Source: Kitasatospora fiedleri (lineage in GTDB: Bacteria; Actinomycetota; Actinomycetes; Streptomycetales; Streptomycetaceae). Taken from it: 64,000 nucleotides of DNA. The position numbers were made by a program, and so were the translations under genes. The stretch spans positions 5,609,001-5,673,000 of the forward strand of contig NZ_OX419519.1 in the NCBI RefSeq assembly GCF_948472415.1, given 5' to 3'. Under the pieces are notes generated by a model. The model had not been told where the DNA came from. It worked only from the letters and a program-made list of their open reading frames with translations, and made no database searches. Positions 35,001 to 44,630 of this stretch are shown one piece after another; position 1 is the first letter of the stretch, and each line of letters starts with the position of its first letter.

Positions 35001-36602
35001 TCAGTCGGGCAGGCGGAGTTGGAGCATGGCGAGCAGGCGCTGCTGGGGCTGGGCGAGGTCCAGGCCGGTGAGCTGTTCGGCCCTCCGCACCCGGTAGCGC
35101 AGGGTGTTGGGGTGGATGTGCAGGGCGTCGGCCGCGGTGCGGACCTCGCCGAGGGCGTCCAGGTAGGCGAGGACGGACTCGGCGAGCCGGGTGTGGTGGC
35201 GGCCGTCGTACGCGCTGAGGGCGGTGAGGCGGGGGTCGCGCAGCTCGGGGCGGTCCTGGAGCAGGGCGAGCACCTCGGAGACCAGCACCTCGGCCTGGAC
35301 GTCCTGGAGCGCGGCCACGTCCGGGACGACTCCGCCGCGGCCCATCGCGTCCAGAATCCGGTCGGCCTGGGCCCGGGAGGCCGGGACGTCGGCGAGGCCG
35401 GGGACGGTGGGGCCGATCGCGGCCCGCAGCGGGATGGACAGGTGGTCGCGGGCCGCGTCGACGGTCTCCTGGGTCCAGTCGCGCAGGGTGCCGGGCGGGA
35501 CGCCGGGCGGGAGTTCGGGCAGCAGGACGTAGACCCGGGAGTCGACCGGGGCGAGCAGGGCGCCGCGGTGGCGGGCGGCGGTGTGCACCGAGATCAGGCC
35601 GATCACCTCGTCGCGGGAGAGCTCGGCGTCCCGGCCGTCGGTGGCGGCGGGGGCGTAGGCCAGCACGGTGGCCGGGCGGCGGACGTCCAGGCCGAGGTGG
35701 GTGGCCAGCGACTGCGGGCCGGTGGAGCCCTCCAGCAGGCCGGTCAGCAGGGTCTGGGTGAGTCGGGTATCGGCCGACAACTCCCGGCGGCGGCGCACCA
35801 GTTGGCCAGCCGCGACCCGGGCGGCGCCGACCAGCGCCTGCTCGGCGGTGTCGGTCAGCGGGCGGGAGCCCTCCTGCACCCAGATGGTGCCCAGCGGCTG
35901 CGCGCCGGAGCGGATCGCGATCGCCAGCCGGCGGCGGATGCCCAGCTCGGGGTGGGCGGCGATCTCGATCGCGCCCTCGGAGCCGCGCAGGTGCGAGAAG
36001 ACGCCCCACTCGCGCAGCTTGGCCAGGTACGGCTCCGGGCCCTGGCGGCCCAGGATGGACAGCCGGCGCAGGTCGTCGACCTCGTCGGTCTCGGAGGTGC
36101 GGGAGTAGGCGAGCACCCGGCTGGAGGTGTCCTCGATCGAGACGATGCCGCCGGTCAGTACGGCGACGGTCTGGGCGAGCGAGAACAGGTCGCCGGCGGC
36201 GGCCCCGCCGGGCTCCGGGCCGTCCGGGCCGTCGGAGCCGGACAGCAGGGTGCGGGCCAGCGAGTCCAGGTGCTCCCAGCGGGTCTCGCGGCGCACCGAG
36301 AGCAGCGCGACGCCCGCCTCGGTGGCGGCCTCGCGCAGCGCGTCCGCCTGGCCCGGCCCGTCCAGCTTGACCGCGACGGCGGCGGCCCGGGCCCGGCCGG
36401 CGGCGCGCAGCGCGGGGAGGGCGGCCCGGCCGCGGGCGCCGATGGCCAGCACGAGTTCGCCCGGCGCGGCGGTGGGCGGGTCCTCCGGGTCGAGGATGGC
36501 CACGTGCCGGACCGGGACGTCCAGCCCGGCGGGCGCGGCCTGGAGCTCGACCAGGGGTTCGCCGAGCGACATCAGCAGCTGGCGCAGGGGCAGGCCGGTC
36601 AT
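35001..36602 (-). CDS. PucR-family transcriptional regulator (proline catabolism)
   Basis: 533 residues: an N-terminal PucR-like ligand domain (about 1-110), a GGDEF-like/GAF-like middle (VLTGGIVSIEDTSSRVLAYSR) and the C-terminal HTH_30 with TAADALHIHPNTLRYRVRRAE. It is transcribed divergently from pruA-putB with 335 bp between them; in this arrangement the regulator is expected to activate proline oxidation genes in response to proline (PutR/PruR-like). Confidence 0.88.
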   Translation of the reverse strand: MTGLPLRQLLMSLGEPLVELQAAPAGLDVPVRHVAILDPEDPPTAAPGELVLAIGARGRAALPALRAAGRARAAAVAVKLDGPGQADALREAATEAGVALLSVRRETRWEHLDSLARTLLSGSDGPDGPEPGGAAAGDLFSLAQTVAVLTGGIVSIEDTSSRVLAYSRTSETDEVDDLRRLSILGRQGPEPYLAKLREWGVFSHLRGSEGAIEIAAHPELGIRRRLAIAIRSGAQPLGTIWVQEGSRPLTDTAEQALVGAARVAAGQLVRRRRELSADTRLTQTLLTGLLEGSTGPQSLATHLGLDVRRPATVLAYAPAATDGRDAELSRDEVIGLISVHTAARHRGALLAPVDSRVYVLLPELPPGVPPGTLRDWTQETVDAARDHLSIPLRAAIGPTVPGLADVPASRAQADRILDAMGRGGVVPDVAALQDVQAEVLVSEVLALLQDRPELRDPRLTALSAYDGRHHTRLAESVLAYLDALGEVRTAADALHIHPNTLRYRVRRAEQLTGLDLAQPQQRLLAMLQLRLPD

Positions 36603-36716
36603 CGGCGGGGTCCTCGGTTCGGAGCGGGCGGTGTTCGTGTGGGGGAGGCGTTTGGCGGGGTGTCCGGCGGGCAGTCGTCGGGCGTCCCTCGGGCTTTCGT
36701 CGGTCGTCCGTCGGGC

Positions 36717-36815
36717 GTTCGTCGGGGCGGACAAGATCCGGGGTCCGAGTTTAGTGAGCCGGACAGGGCGCGGTCGCCGTGACCGGGGTGTGACGGTGTT
36801 CGTCCGGGCGGACAA
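36717..36815. promoter_or_regulatory. Pair of 18-bp direct repeats in the pucR-pruA control region
   Basis: GTTCGTCGGGGCGGACAA (36717-36734) and GTTCGTCCGGGCGGACAA (36798-36815) differ at one base and are 81 bp apart in the 335-bp divergent gap. Each is roughly palindromic (GTTcGTCC ... GGACAAc). They are the best candidates for regulator binding sites. Upstream (36670-36720) the sequence also contains loose TCGTCGGGCGT repeats. Confidence 0.5.
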
Positions 36816-36937
36816 CGGCGTGCGGGGGAATTTGGCGGCGCGGCCAACAGTCTCGGGCCGGGGCGGGGAATAGCGTTCCTCCATGGCCGGTGTGCGACCC
36901 TCGCCGGCTTCCCATGACGAGAAGGAGAGCGTGCGCC

Positions 36938-38566
36938 ATGGATGCTGTGACCCAGGTCCCCGCGCCGGTGAACGAGCCGGTCCACAGCTACGCCCCCGGC
37001 AGCCCCGAGCGGGTCCGGCTGGAGGCCAAGCTGAAGGAGCTGGGCGGCCAGGGGCCGATCCAGCTGACCATGACGATCAACGGGGAGCAGCGCCTCGGCG
37101 GCGGCTCCGAGATCCACGTCGTACAGCCGCACCACCACGCGGCCCGGCTCGGCACGCTGCGCAACGCCACCCAGGACGACGCGCGCGAGGCCATCGACAC
37201 CGCCCTGGCCGCCGCGCCGGCCTGGCAGGCGCTCTCCTTCGACTCCCGCGCCGCGATCTTCCTGCGCGCCGCGGACCTGCTGGCCGGCCCGTGGCGGGAG
37301 ACCCTCGCCGCGGCCACCATGCTGGGCCAGTCGAAGACCGCCCAGCAGGCGGAGATCGACACCCCCTGCGAGCTGGTCGACTTCCTGCGCTTCAACGTGC
37401 ACTTCGCCCGGCAGATCCTGGCCGAGCAGCCGATCTCCTCGGACGGCGTGTGGAACCGCACCGACCACCGCCCGCTGGAGGGCTTCGTCTACGCGATCAC
37501 CCCGTTCAACTTCACCGCGATCGCCGGCAACCTGCCGACCGCGCCCGCGCTGATGGGCAACGTGGTGATCTGGAAGCCGTCCCCCACCCAGCAGTTCGCC
37601 GCGCACTACCTGATGCGGCTGCTGGAGGCCGCCGGCCTGCCCAAGGGCGTCATCAACATGGTCACCGGCGACGGCCTGGACGTCTCCGAGGTCGCCCTCA
37701 AGCACCCCGCGCTGGCCGGCATCCACTTCACCGGCTCCACCCCGACCTTCCAGCACCTGTGGCGCACCGTCGGCGAGAACATCTCCGGCTACCGCACCTA
37801 CCCGCGGATCGTCGGCGAGACCGGCGGCAAGGACTTCCTGGTCGCCCACCCGTCCGCCGACAAGGCCGTGCTGAAGACCGCGATGACCCGCGGCGCCTTC
37901 GAGTACCAGGGCCAGAAGTGCTCGGCGCTCTCCCGCGCGTACGTCCCGGCCTCGATCTGGGCCGAGATCAAGGACGACTTCCGCGACGAGGTCGAGTGGC
38001 TCACGATGGGCGACGTCGCCGACCTGAGCAACTTCATGGGCGCGGTCATCGACGAGCGGTCCTTCGCCAAGAACAAGGCCGCGATCGACCGCGCCAAGGC
38101 CGACCCGCAGGTCGAGGTGCTGGCCGGCGGCACGTACGACGACTCGGTCGGCTGGTTCGTCCGCCCGACCGTGCTGGTCTGCCAGGACCCGGCCGCCGAG
38201 TACTTCCGGGACGAGTACTTCGGCCCGATCCTCTCGGTGCACGTCTACCAGGACGACCGGTACGACGAGATGCTCGCGCAGATGGAGTCGGTGTCCGCGT
38301 ACGGCCTGACCGGCTCGATCATCGCCCAGGACCGCGAAGCCGTGCAGCACGCGATGCACGTGCTGCGCAACGCCGCCGGCAACTTCTACATCAACGACAA
38401 GCCCACCGGCGCCGTCGTCGGCCAGCAGCCCTTCGGCGGCGGCCGGGCCTCCGGCACCAACGACAAGGCCGGCGCCAAGCAGAACCTGACGCGCTGGACC
38501 TCCACCCGCTCCATCAAGGAGACGTTCGTCCCGCCGACGGACTACCGCTACCCGCACATGGGCTGA
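36938..38566 (+). CDS. pruA: 1-pyrroline-5-carboxylate dehydrogenase
   Basis: 542 residues. The aldehyde dehydrogenase core shows GFVYAITPFNFTAIAGNL, the catalytic-region glutamate in RIVGETGGKDF and the catalytic cysteine in FEYQGQKCSALSRAY, a P5CDH-type sequence. It oxidises glutamate semialdehyde to glutamate. ATG 36938 with GAAGGAGAG upstream is preferred to 36890. It is followed 89 bp later by proline dehydrogenase. Confidence 0.95.
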   Translation: MDAVTQVPAPVNEPVHSYAPGSPERVRLEAKLKELGGQGPIQLTMTINGEQRLGGGSEIHVVQPHHHAARLGTLRNATQDDAREAIDTALAAAPAWQALSFDSRAAIFLRAADLLAGPWRETLAAATMLGQSKTAQQAEIDTPCELVDFLRFNVHFARQILAEQPISSDGVWNRTDHRPLEGFVYAITPFNFTAIAGNLPTAPALMGNVVIWKPSPTQQFAAHYLMRLLEAAGLPKGVINMVTGDGLDVSEVALKHPALAGIHFTGSTPTFQHLWRTVGENISGYRTYPRIVGETGGKDFLVAHPSADKAVLKTAMTRGAFEYQGQKCSALSRAYVPASIWAEIKDDFRDEVEWLTMGDVADLSNFMGAVIDERSFAKNKAAIDRAKADPQVEVLAGGTYDDSVGWFVRPTVLVCQDPAAEYFRDEYFGPILSVHVYQDDRYDEMLAQMESVSAYGLTGSIIAQDREAVQHAMHVLRNAAGNFYINDKPTGAVVGQQPFGGGRASGTNDKAGAKQNLTRWTSTRSIKETFVPPTDYRYPHMG

Positions 38567-38655
38567 CCGGGCCCGTGTCCCGCGGGGCGGCCACCACCCC
38601 GGCCGCCCCGCACCCCCCTTCTCCACCAGCTGATCCGCTTCGCCGGGAGTCCACG

Positions 38656-39585
38656 ATGCTCCGTTCCGCCCTCCTCGCCGCCTCGCGCTCCCCGCAGGTG
38701 CGCACCATGGTCGAGAAGTTCCCGCCCACCCACGCGATCGTCGAGCGCTTCGTCGCCGGCGACCGGCTCGACCAGGGCGTGAGCGCCACCGAGGCGCTGG
38801 TCGCCAGCGGCCGCAAGGTCACCCTCGACCACCTCGGCGAGGACACCAAGGACGCCGACCAGGCCGCCGGCACCGCCCTCGCCTACGAGCACCTGCTGAC
38901 CGCCCTCCAGGACACCGGCCTCGCCGCGGACGCCGAGGTCTCCGTCAAGCTCTCCGCCGTCGGCCAGTTCCTCCCCGTGGACGGCGAGAAGATCGCCCTG
39001 GAGAACGCCCGCCGCATCTGCCAGGCCGCCGCCGCCGCGGGCACCACCGTGACGCTCGACATGGAGGACCACACCACCACCGACTCCACCCTGGCCATCG
39101 CCCGCGAACTGCGCGCCGACTTCCCCTGGCTGGGCGTCGTCCTCCAGGCCTACCTGCGCCGCACCGAGGCCGACTGCCGCGACCTCGCCCACGAGGGCTC
39201 CCGGGTGCGCCTCTGCAAGGGCGCCTACAAGGAGCCCGAGTCGGTCGCCTTCCAGGGCAAGCGGGACGTCGACCTCGCCTACGTCCGCGCGCTCAAGGTC
39301 CTGATGGCGGGCGAGGGTTACCCCATGGTGGCCTCGCACGACCCCAACATGATCAAGATCGCCGGCCAGCTCGCCGAGTGGAACAAGCGCGACGCCACCT
39401 CCTTCGAGTACCAGATGCTCTTCGGCATCCGCCCCGAGGAGCAGCTCCGCCTGGCCGAGGCCGGCAACACCATGCGGGTCTACCTGCCCTACGGCCAGGA
39501 GTGGTACGGCTACTTCATGCGCCGCCTGGCCGAGCGCCCCGCGAACCTGACCTTCTTCCTGCGCGCGATGGCCACCCGCGGCTGA
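38656..39585 (+). CDS. putB: Proline dehydrogenase (monofunctional)
   Basis: 309 residues, FAD-dependent beta/alpha barrel. VTLDMEDHTTTDSTL, VLQAYLRRTEADCRDL, VRLCKGAYKEPESVAF and the C-terminal RVYLPYGQEWYGYFMRRLAERP match the ProDH signature including the substrate-binding RxxRR-like motif. It oxidises proline to P5C, which PruA converts to glutamate. Confidence 0.93.
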   Translation: MLRSALLAASRSPQVRTMVEKFPPTHAIVERFVAGDRLDQGVSATEALVASGRKVTLDHLGEDTKDADQAAGTALAYEHLLTALQDTGLAADAEVSVKLSAVGQFLPVDGEKIALENARRICQAAAAAGTTVTLDMEDHTTTDSTLAIARELRADFPWLGVVLQAYLRRTEADCRDLAHEGSRVRLCKGAYKEPESVAFQGKRDVDLAYVRALKVLMAGEGYPMVASHDPNMIKIAGQLAEWNKRDATSFEYQMLFGIRPEEQLRLAEAGNTMRVYLPYGQEWYGYFMRRLAERPANLTFFLRAMATRG

Positions 39586-39604
39586 GTCGCCGTCCACCGT
39601 CGTC

Positions 39605-39639
39605 CCGGGGCCCGCGGCACTCTGCGCCGCGGGCCCCGG
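39605..39639 (+). terminator. Terminator after putB
   Basis: Perfect 14-bp stem (39605-39618 / 39626-39639) with a 7-nt loop, 19 bp after the stop. Confidence 0.85.
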
Positions 39640-39656
39640 TGCGTCCGGCGGCGCGG

Positions 39657-40913
39657 CTAGAGCATCGCGGCGGCGGGCTTGACCATGCTGCGGGCGGTCT
39701 TGGCGTCGACGTACTCGCCGAGGGCGGTCATCACCCACTCGCCGGAGAACTGGCGGACCAGCTTGCACATGGCGACGCCGGTGTGGGGTTCGGACTGGGC
39801 GAGGTCGAAGCGGACGAGTTCCTCCTCGGTGGCGGCGTCGACCAGGCGGCAGTAGGCGTTCTTGATGTCGGTGAACTTCTGGCCGGAGAAGGAGTTGACC
39901 ACGAAGACCAGGCCGCAGACCTCGGGGGGCAGGCCGCCGAGGTGGACGGTGATGGCCTCGTCGTCGCCGCCGCCCTTGCCGGTGAGGTTGTCGCCGGAGT
40001 GGGCGATCGCGCCGTTGAAGACGGAGAGCTTCATGAACCAGGCGGTGTCGATCTTGGCGCGCTGGGCGTCGAAGGCGATCACCGAGGCGTCGAGGTCGAT
40101 GTTGCGGCCGCGGCCGGCGGGCTCCCAGCCGAGGCCCATCCGGACCGAGGCGAGGAAGGGCCGGCCGGCCTTCTCCAGGGAGACCGAGCCGCCCTTGACC
40201 AGGTTGACCCGGCCCTTGTCGAGGGTGATCTTGCCGACGGCGGGGGAGCCGGAGGGCATGGGGGGCGGGGTGGCGGGGCCCTGGGGCGCGGCGCTCGGCC
40301 TCGGCGGGGCGGTGGGCGGCGCGGCGGGAGCGGGTGGCGCGGCGGGGACGGGCGGGGCGGCGGGGGAGGAGCCGGTGGCGGCGTCGGCGGTGGTGTCGGC
40401 CGGGGCCGCGTCCTCGACCGCGACGCCGAAGTCGGTGGCGATGCCGGCCAGCCCGTTGGCGTAGCCCTGGCCGACGGCGCGGACCTTCCACTCGGCGCCG
40501 CGCCGGTAGACCTCGACGACGACCAGGGCGGTCTCCCGGGAGAGCCGCGGCGGGGTGAAGGTGAACAGTTCGCGGCCGGTGTCGGCGTCCCGGACGGTCG
40601 CGGTGGGCTCGGTGCCCGCGAAGGTGGCCCGCCGGTCGTCGAGCGAGGCGGTGACCACGATCCGGGTGATCTCCCCGGGCACCGCCGCGGTGTCGACGGC
40701 GATCGCGTCGGGGCCGCCGCCGGCCGCCGGGCGGTGCGTGACGCCCGGGCCCTGCGGGGCGTTGAAGAAGACGAAGTCGGCGTCCGAACGGACCTTGCCG
40801 GCCGCGGTGAGCAGCAGCCCCGAGACGTCCAGCCGCTCGGGCGCGGCGACTTCGACCACGACCCGGGCCGACCCCAGGGGTGCGTTGCCGCCCTGCGCGA
40901 GAACAGTCGTCAC
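39657..40913 (-). CDS. TerD-family protein with two TerD-like domains
   Basis: 418 residues. The C-terminal domain (about 230-418) is a full TerD/CABP domain with GKITLDKGRVNLVKGGSVSL, IDLDASVIAFDA and GDNLTGKGGGDDEAITVHL (calcium-binding acidic residues). The N-terminal domain (about 1-170) resembles it more weakly (DVSGLLLTAAGKVRSDADFVFFNAPQ). A 50-residue Pro/Ala linker joins them. TerD proteins bind Ca and are linked to tellurite resistance and stress in Streptomyces. The start is GTG 40913 with GGAGGAG upstream. Confidence 0.88.
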   Translation of the reverse strand: MTTVLAQGGNAPLGSARVVVEVAAPERLDVSGLLLTAAGKVRSDADFVFFNAPQGPGVTHRPAAGGGPDAIAVDTAAVPGEITRIVVTASLDDRRATFAGTEPTATVRDADTGRELFTFTPPRLSRETALVVVEVYRRGAEWKVRAVGQGYANGLAGIATDFGVAVEDAAPADTTADAATGSSPAAPPVPAAPPAPAAPPTAPPRPSAAPQGPATPPPMPSGSPAVGKITLDKGRVNLVKGGSVSLEKAGRPFLASVRMGLGWEPAGRGRNIDLDASVIAFDAQRAKIDTAWFMKLSVFNGAIAHSGDNLTGKGGGDDEAITVHLGGLPPEVCGLVFVVNSFSGQKFTDIKNAYCRLVDAATEEELVRFDLAQSEPHTGVAMCKLVRQFSGEWVMTALGEYVDAKTARSMVKPAAAML

Positions 40914-41039
40914 GTGCTCCTCCTCGAATCGCCGCCGTCCCCACCCTAGCCAACCCGCCCGGTCCGCCGGGATACGCCGCGAGCGAATCCGGGCCGAACC
41001 GGCTTGCCCGCCCCCGGCGGGCTCGGCGAGCATGCGGGC

Positions 41040-43538
41040 ATGCCAGCACTGCAACGATCCGAAGCAACTGTCCGTGCCCGTCTGCTGGAGGTCCGCGGAT
41101 ACGCCGTCGACCTCGACCTGACCGGCGGGCCGGAGCGGTTCGGCAGCACCACCGTGATCCGGTTCGGGTGCGCCGAGCCGGGCGTCGACAGCTTCGTCGA
41201 CGTCGACCCGGCCGTCCTGCGGCGCGCCGTCCTGAACGGGCGGCCGCTGGACGTGGCGGCCCTGGACGGCAACCGCCTCGCGCTGCCCGGCCTGCGGGCC
41301 GAGAACGAACTGCTGGTCGAGGCCGAGATGCGCTACTCGCGCACCGGCGAGGGCCTGCACCGCTACACCGACCCCGCCGACGGTGCGGTGTACGTGTACG
41401 CCACCTGCGGGCCCGACCTGGCGGCCAAGGTGTTCGCCTGCTTCGACCAGCCCGACCTGAAGGCGCCGATCACACTGAGGGCCACCGCCCCCGCCGAGTG
41501 GACCCTGGTCGGCAACGGCGCCAGGACCAGCGCGGAGGGAGGGCGTTGGGAGTTCGCCCCGACCAAGCCGATCTCCACCTACCTGTTCACCGTGGTCGGC
41601 GGCCCGCTGCACTCGGTGCACGGCGAGCACGACGGCATCCCGCTCGGCCTGCACGCCCGCCGCTCGCTGGCCGCCGAACTCGACCGCGAGGCCGCCGAGT
41701 TGTTCGAGGTGACGGCCGCCTCGCTGGACCGGCTGCACGAACTCTTCGACGAGCGCTACCCGTTCGGCGAGTACCACCAGGCGTTCGTCCCCGAGTTCAA
41801 CTGGGGCGCGATGGAGAACCCCGGCTGCGTGGTGTTCCGCGACGAGTTGCTGTTCCGCTCCCCGGCCACCGCGTCCGAGCGCGAGCGCCGCGCCATGGTG
41901 GTCTGCCACGAGATGGCCCACATGTGGTTCGGCGACCTGGTCACCATGCGCTGGTGGGACGACCTGTGGCTGAACGAGTCGTTCGCCGAGATGCTCGGCT
42001 ACCGGATCGCCGCCGAGGCCACCCGCTTCACCGGCACCTGGACCGGCTTCTCGGTGCAGCGCAAGGGCTGGGGCTACGACGCCGACCAGCGCGCCTCCAC
42101 CCACCCCGTCGCCGGCAACGGCACCCGCTCGGTCGCCGAGGCGATGGTCAACTTCGACGGCATCTCCTACGCCAAGGGCGCCTCCGCGCTGCGCCAGCTC
42201 GTCGCCTGGCTCGGCGACGACGCCTTCTTCGCCGGACTCAACGCGTACTTCGCCGACCACCTCTACGGCAACGCCGAACTCCCGGACTTCCTCGCCGCGT
42301 TGAGCGCCAGCAGCGGCCGCGACGTGCACGGCTGGGCGGACGCCTGGCTGCGCACCAGCGGCGTCGACACGCTGCGCGCCGAGACCGAGCGCGCCGCCGA
42401 CGGCACCCTCACCGCGCTGACCGTCGTCAACGAGGGCGGCCGGCCGCACCTGATCGAGGTCGGCGGCTACCGGGTCGAGGACGGCCGGGTCGTCCCGGTC
42501 GGCCGCGTCCCGGTCGAACTCGGCCCCGGCCGCCGGGTCGCCGTGCCCGCCCTGGTCGAGGCCGGCGCGACCCTGGTCGTCCCCAACGACGGCGACCTGA
42601 CCTGGGCCAAGATCCGCCTGGACGCGGACTCCTGGTGGGCCGTCCGGGAGTCGCTGTCGGCGATCGCGGACGACGTCACCCGCGCCGTCCTGTGGGAGCA
42701 CGCCCGCGACCTGGTCCGGGACGCCGAACTCGACCCCGCCGAGTACCTCGACCTGATGGAACGGCACCTGCCCGCCGAGACCTCCGACAGCATCGTCGAG
42801 GCCGTCCTCGCCTTCGCCCGCACCCACGTGGCCGGCCGCTACCTGCCGCCGGCCCGCCGCGCCGAGGGCCTGGCCGCCGTCAGCCGCGCCGCCCGCGCCC
42901 TGCTGGCCGGCGACGGTAGCCAGGGCATCCGGCTGGCCGCGCTGCGCGCCGCCGTCGAGAGCAGCGGCGGCGACGACCAACTCGCCGAACTGCGCGGCTG
43001 GTTGGCGGGCGACGGGGTACCGGACGGGCTGTCTGTCGGGCCGGAGCTGCGCTGGTCCGGGCTGGCCCGGCTGGCCGCGCTCGGCGCGCTCGACGAGGAC
43101 GCGATCGCCGCCGAGACGGCCCGCGAACCGGGCAGCGAGGCGGAGTTCGGCGCCGCCCGGGCCCGGGCCGCCCGCCCGGAGGAAGCCGCCAAGGCCCGCG
43201 CCTGGGAACTGCTCTTCACCCCCGACGCGGCCTCCAACCGAATCCTGGAGGCCACCGCCCGCGGCTTCTGGGCCTCCGGCGACCCGGACCGGCAGCACGC
43301 GTACGCGCTGCGCTTCTTCGAGCGGATCACCGAGGCCGCAGACCGCACCGACACCGTCGCCCGGCTGCTCGGCCAGGCGCTCTTCCCGGTCGCCGAGGCC
43401 GCCCCCGACGTGGTCGCCGCCGCCGAGGCGGTGCTCGCCGACCCCGCGCTGACGCCCGCGCTGCGGCGCAACCTCTCCGACGCGACGGACGACCTGCGCC
43501 GCACCCGGGCGGTGCGGGCGGCGTTCCGGACGGCGTAG
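41040..43538 (+). CDS. pepN: Aminopeptidase N (M1 family)
   Basis: 832 residues. The exopeptidase motif FNWGAMENPGCV and the zinc site HEMAHMWFGDLVTMRWWDDLWLNESF (positions of the two His and the downstream Glu conserved) are intact, and a C-terminal ERAP1-like helical domain follows. It removes N-terminal amino acids from peptides in the cytoplasm. ATG 41040 is preferred to TTG 41004. Confidence 0.95.
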   Translation: MPALQRSEATVRARLLEVRGYAVDLDLTGGPERFGSTTVIRFGCAEPGVDSFVDVDPAVLRRAVLNGRPLDVAALDGNRLALPGLRAENELLVEAEMRYSRTGEGLHRYTDPADGAVYVYATCGPDLAAKVFACFDQPDLKAPITLRATAPAEWTLVGNGARTSAEGGRWEFAPTKPISTYLFTVVGGPLHSVHGEHDGIPLGLHARRSLAAELDREAAELFEVTAASLDRLHELFDERYPFGEYHQAFVPEFNWGAMENPGCVVFRDELLFRSPATASERERRAMVVCHEMAHMWFGDLVTMRWWDDLWLNESFAEMLGYRIAAEATRFTGTWTGFSVQRKGWGYDADQRASTHPVAGNGTRSVAEAMVNFDGISYAKGASALRQLVAWLGDDAFFAGLNAYFADHLYGNAELPDFLAALSASSGRDVHGWADAWLRTSGVDTLRAETERAADGTLTALTVVNEGGRPHLIEVGGYRVEDGRVVPVGRVPVELGPGRRVAVPALVEAGATLVVPNDGDLTWAKIRLDADSWWAVRESLSAIADDVTRAVLWEHARDLVRDAELDPAEYLDLMERHLPAETSDSIVEAVLAFARTHVAGRYLPPARRAEGLAAVSRAARALLAGDGSQGIRLAALRAAVESSGGDDQLAELRGWLAGDGVPDGLSVGPELRWSGLARLAALGALDEDAIAAETAREPGSEAEFGAARARAARPEEAAKARAWELLFTPDAASNRILEATARGFWASGDPDRQHAYALRFFERITEAADRTDTVARLLGQALFPVAEAAPDVVAAAEAVLADPALTPALRRNLSDATDDLRRTRAVRAAFRTA

Positions 43539-43550
43539 GGGTTCCGTGGC

Positions 43551-43598
43551 GGCCGGGAGGGGTCGCGGGCGCGTCGTCGCCTGCGGCCCCTCCCGGCC
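43551..43598. terminator. Terminator between pepN and a convergent gene
   Basis: A 16-bp stem (43551-43566 / 43583-43598) with one G-U pair and a 16-nt loop, 12 bp after pepN. A 13-nt unit CGGTGCGGCCCGC is then repeated in tandem at 43607-43632. Confidence 0.75.
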
Positions 43599-43640
43599 GG
43601 CTCCGGCGGTGCGGCCCGCCGGTGCGGCCCGCCGGTGGGG

Positions 43641-44630
43641 TCAGAAGGTGCCGCGGGCGGTGAGGGCCCGGGCGGTGGGGAGGGCGAAGGCGGAGGCGGT
43701 CCAGGTCTCGGGGGTGGCGGCCGCGGCGGGGGTGGGGTCGGCCGCGGCGCCGGTGAGGGTGAAGGTGTAGCTGCCGGGACGCAGCGGGAGGTCCGCGGGG
43801 GTGGTGAAGCGGTAGACCAGGGTGTCGCGTTCGAGGGCGATGGTGGCGACCGCGCCGGGGAGGTCGGTGGCGGGGGTGGTGCCGGGGAGGGCGGCCGGGC
43901 GGTTGAGGCGGAGCTCGACCTGGAGCGCCGTCATCGCCTCGTCGAGGTCGAGCCGCAGGGTGTGCCGGGTGCCGACCGGGCCCAGCGCGTCGGCCCGGCC
44001 GGTGCCGTGCAGGGTGAGGGGCAGCGGGGCGGAGGCGGACGGCGCGGGGGTGCGGGACGGGGCGGCCGACGGGCTCGGGCCCAGCGAGGGCGGCCGGGGG
44101 CCCGGGTCGGCCGGGGCGGACGACGCGGACGCCACGGACGGCGCGGGCAGCGTGGAGAGGGAGGGCGCGGGCGAGGGCGACGGACCGGGCACGGGGGTGC
44201 CGGCGGGGGAGGGCCCGGGGACGGGGGCGTCGGCGGCCCGGACGGGCGGGGCGGAGGCGGTGACCGCGGCCGGGTGCGGGCTGGTGACGGGGGTGGCACC
44301 GCCGTTCGCACCGCCGTTCGCGCCGCCGGTGGTGGCGGGGGCGGCCTGCAGGGTGCTGCCCGGCGCGGGGGCGGTGCTCCCGGTGGGCGAGGCGTCCGGG
44401 CTCGGGACGGGCGGCCCGCCGACGGTGACGCCGATGCGGCGGCCGACCTGCTGCTGCTCGTTCAGCAGCCAGGTGGTGGCCAGGCTGATCCCGACCACCG
44501 TGGACATCGCCACCGCCGCGCCGGAGAACCGGATGGTGGGCAGCCGCAGCCACCCGCCGAAGGGCCCGGGCCGGCCGTGCCGTCCGGAGCGGCCCGCGCG
44601 GACGGGCCCGGGGTGTTCGCGGAGCGCCAC
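43641..44630 (-). CDS. Hypothetical membrane-anchored protein with Pro/Ser-rich stalk
   Basis: 329 residues. One membrane segment (about 32-52, FSGAAVAMSTVVGISLATTWLL) acts as an uncleaved anchor. A long Pro/Ser/Ala stalk (about 70-210) follows, then a beta-sandwich-looking domain (LRLDLDEAMTALQVELRLN, FTTPADLPLRPGSYTFTLTG). The topology implies an extracytoplasmic C-terminal domain held away from the membrane. I recognise no family. The start is GTG 44630 with GGAAGGGGAG upstream. Confidence 0.7.
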   Translation of the reverse strand: MALREHPGPVRAGRSGRHGRPGPFGGWLRLPTIRFSGAAVAMSTVVGISLATTWLLNEQQQVGRRIGVTVGGPPVPSPDASPTGSTAPAPGSTLQAAPATTGGANGGANGGATPVTSPHPAAVTASAPPVRAADAPVPGPSPAGTPVPGPSPSPAPSLSTLPAPSVASASSAPADPGPRPPSLGPSPSAAPSRTPAPSASAPLPLTLHGTGRADALGPVGTRHTLRLDLDEAMTALQVELRLNRPAALPGTTPATDLPGAVATIALERDTLVYRFTTPADLPLRPGSYTFTLTGAAADPTPAAAATPETWTASAFALPTARALTARGTF

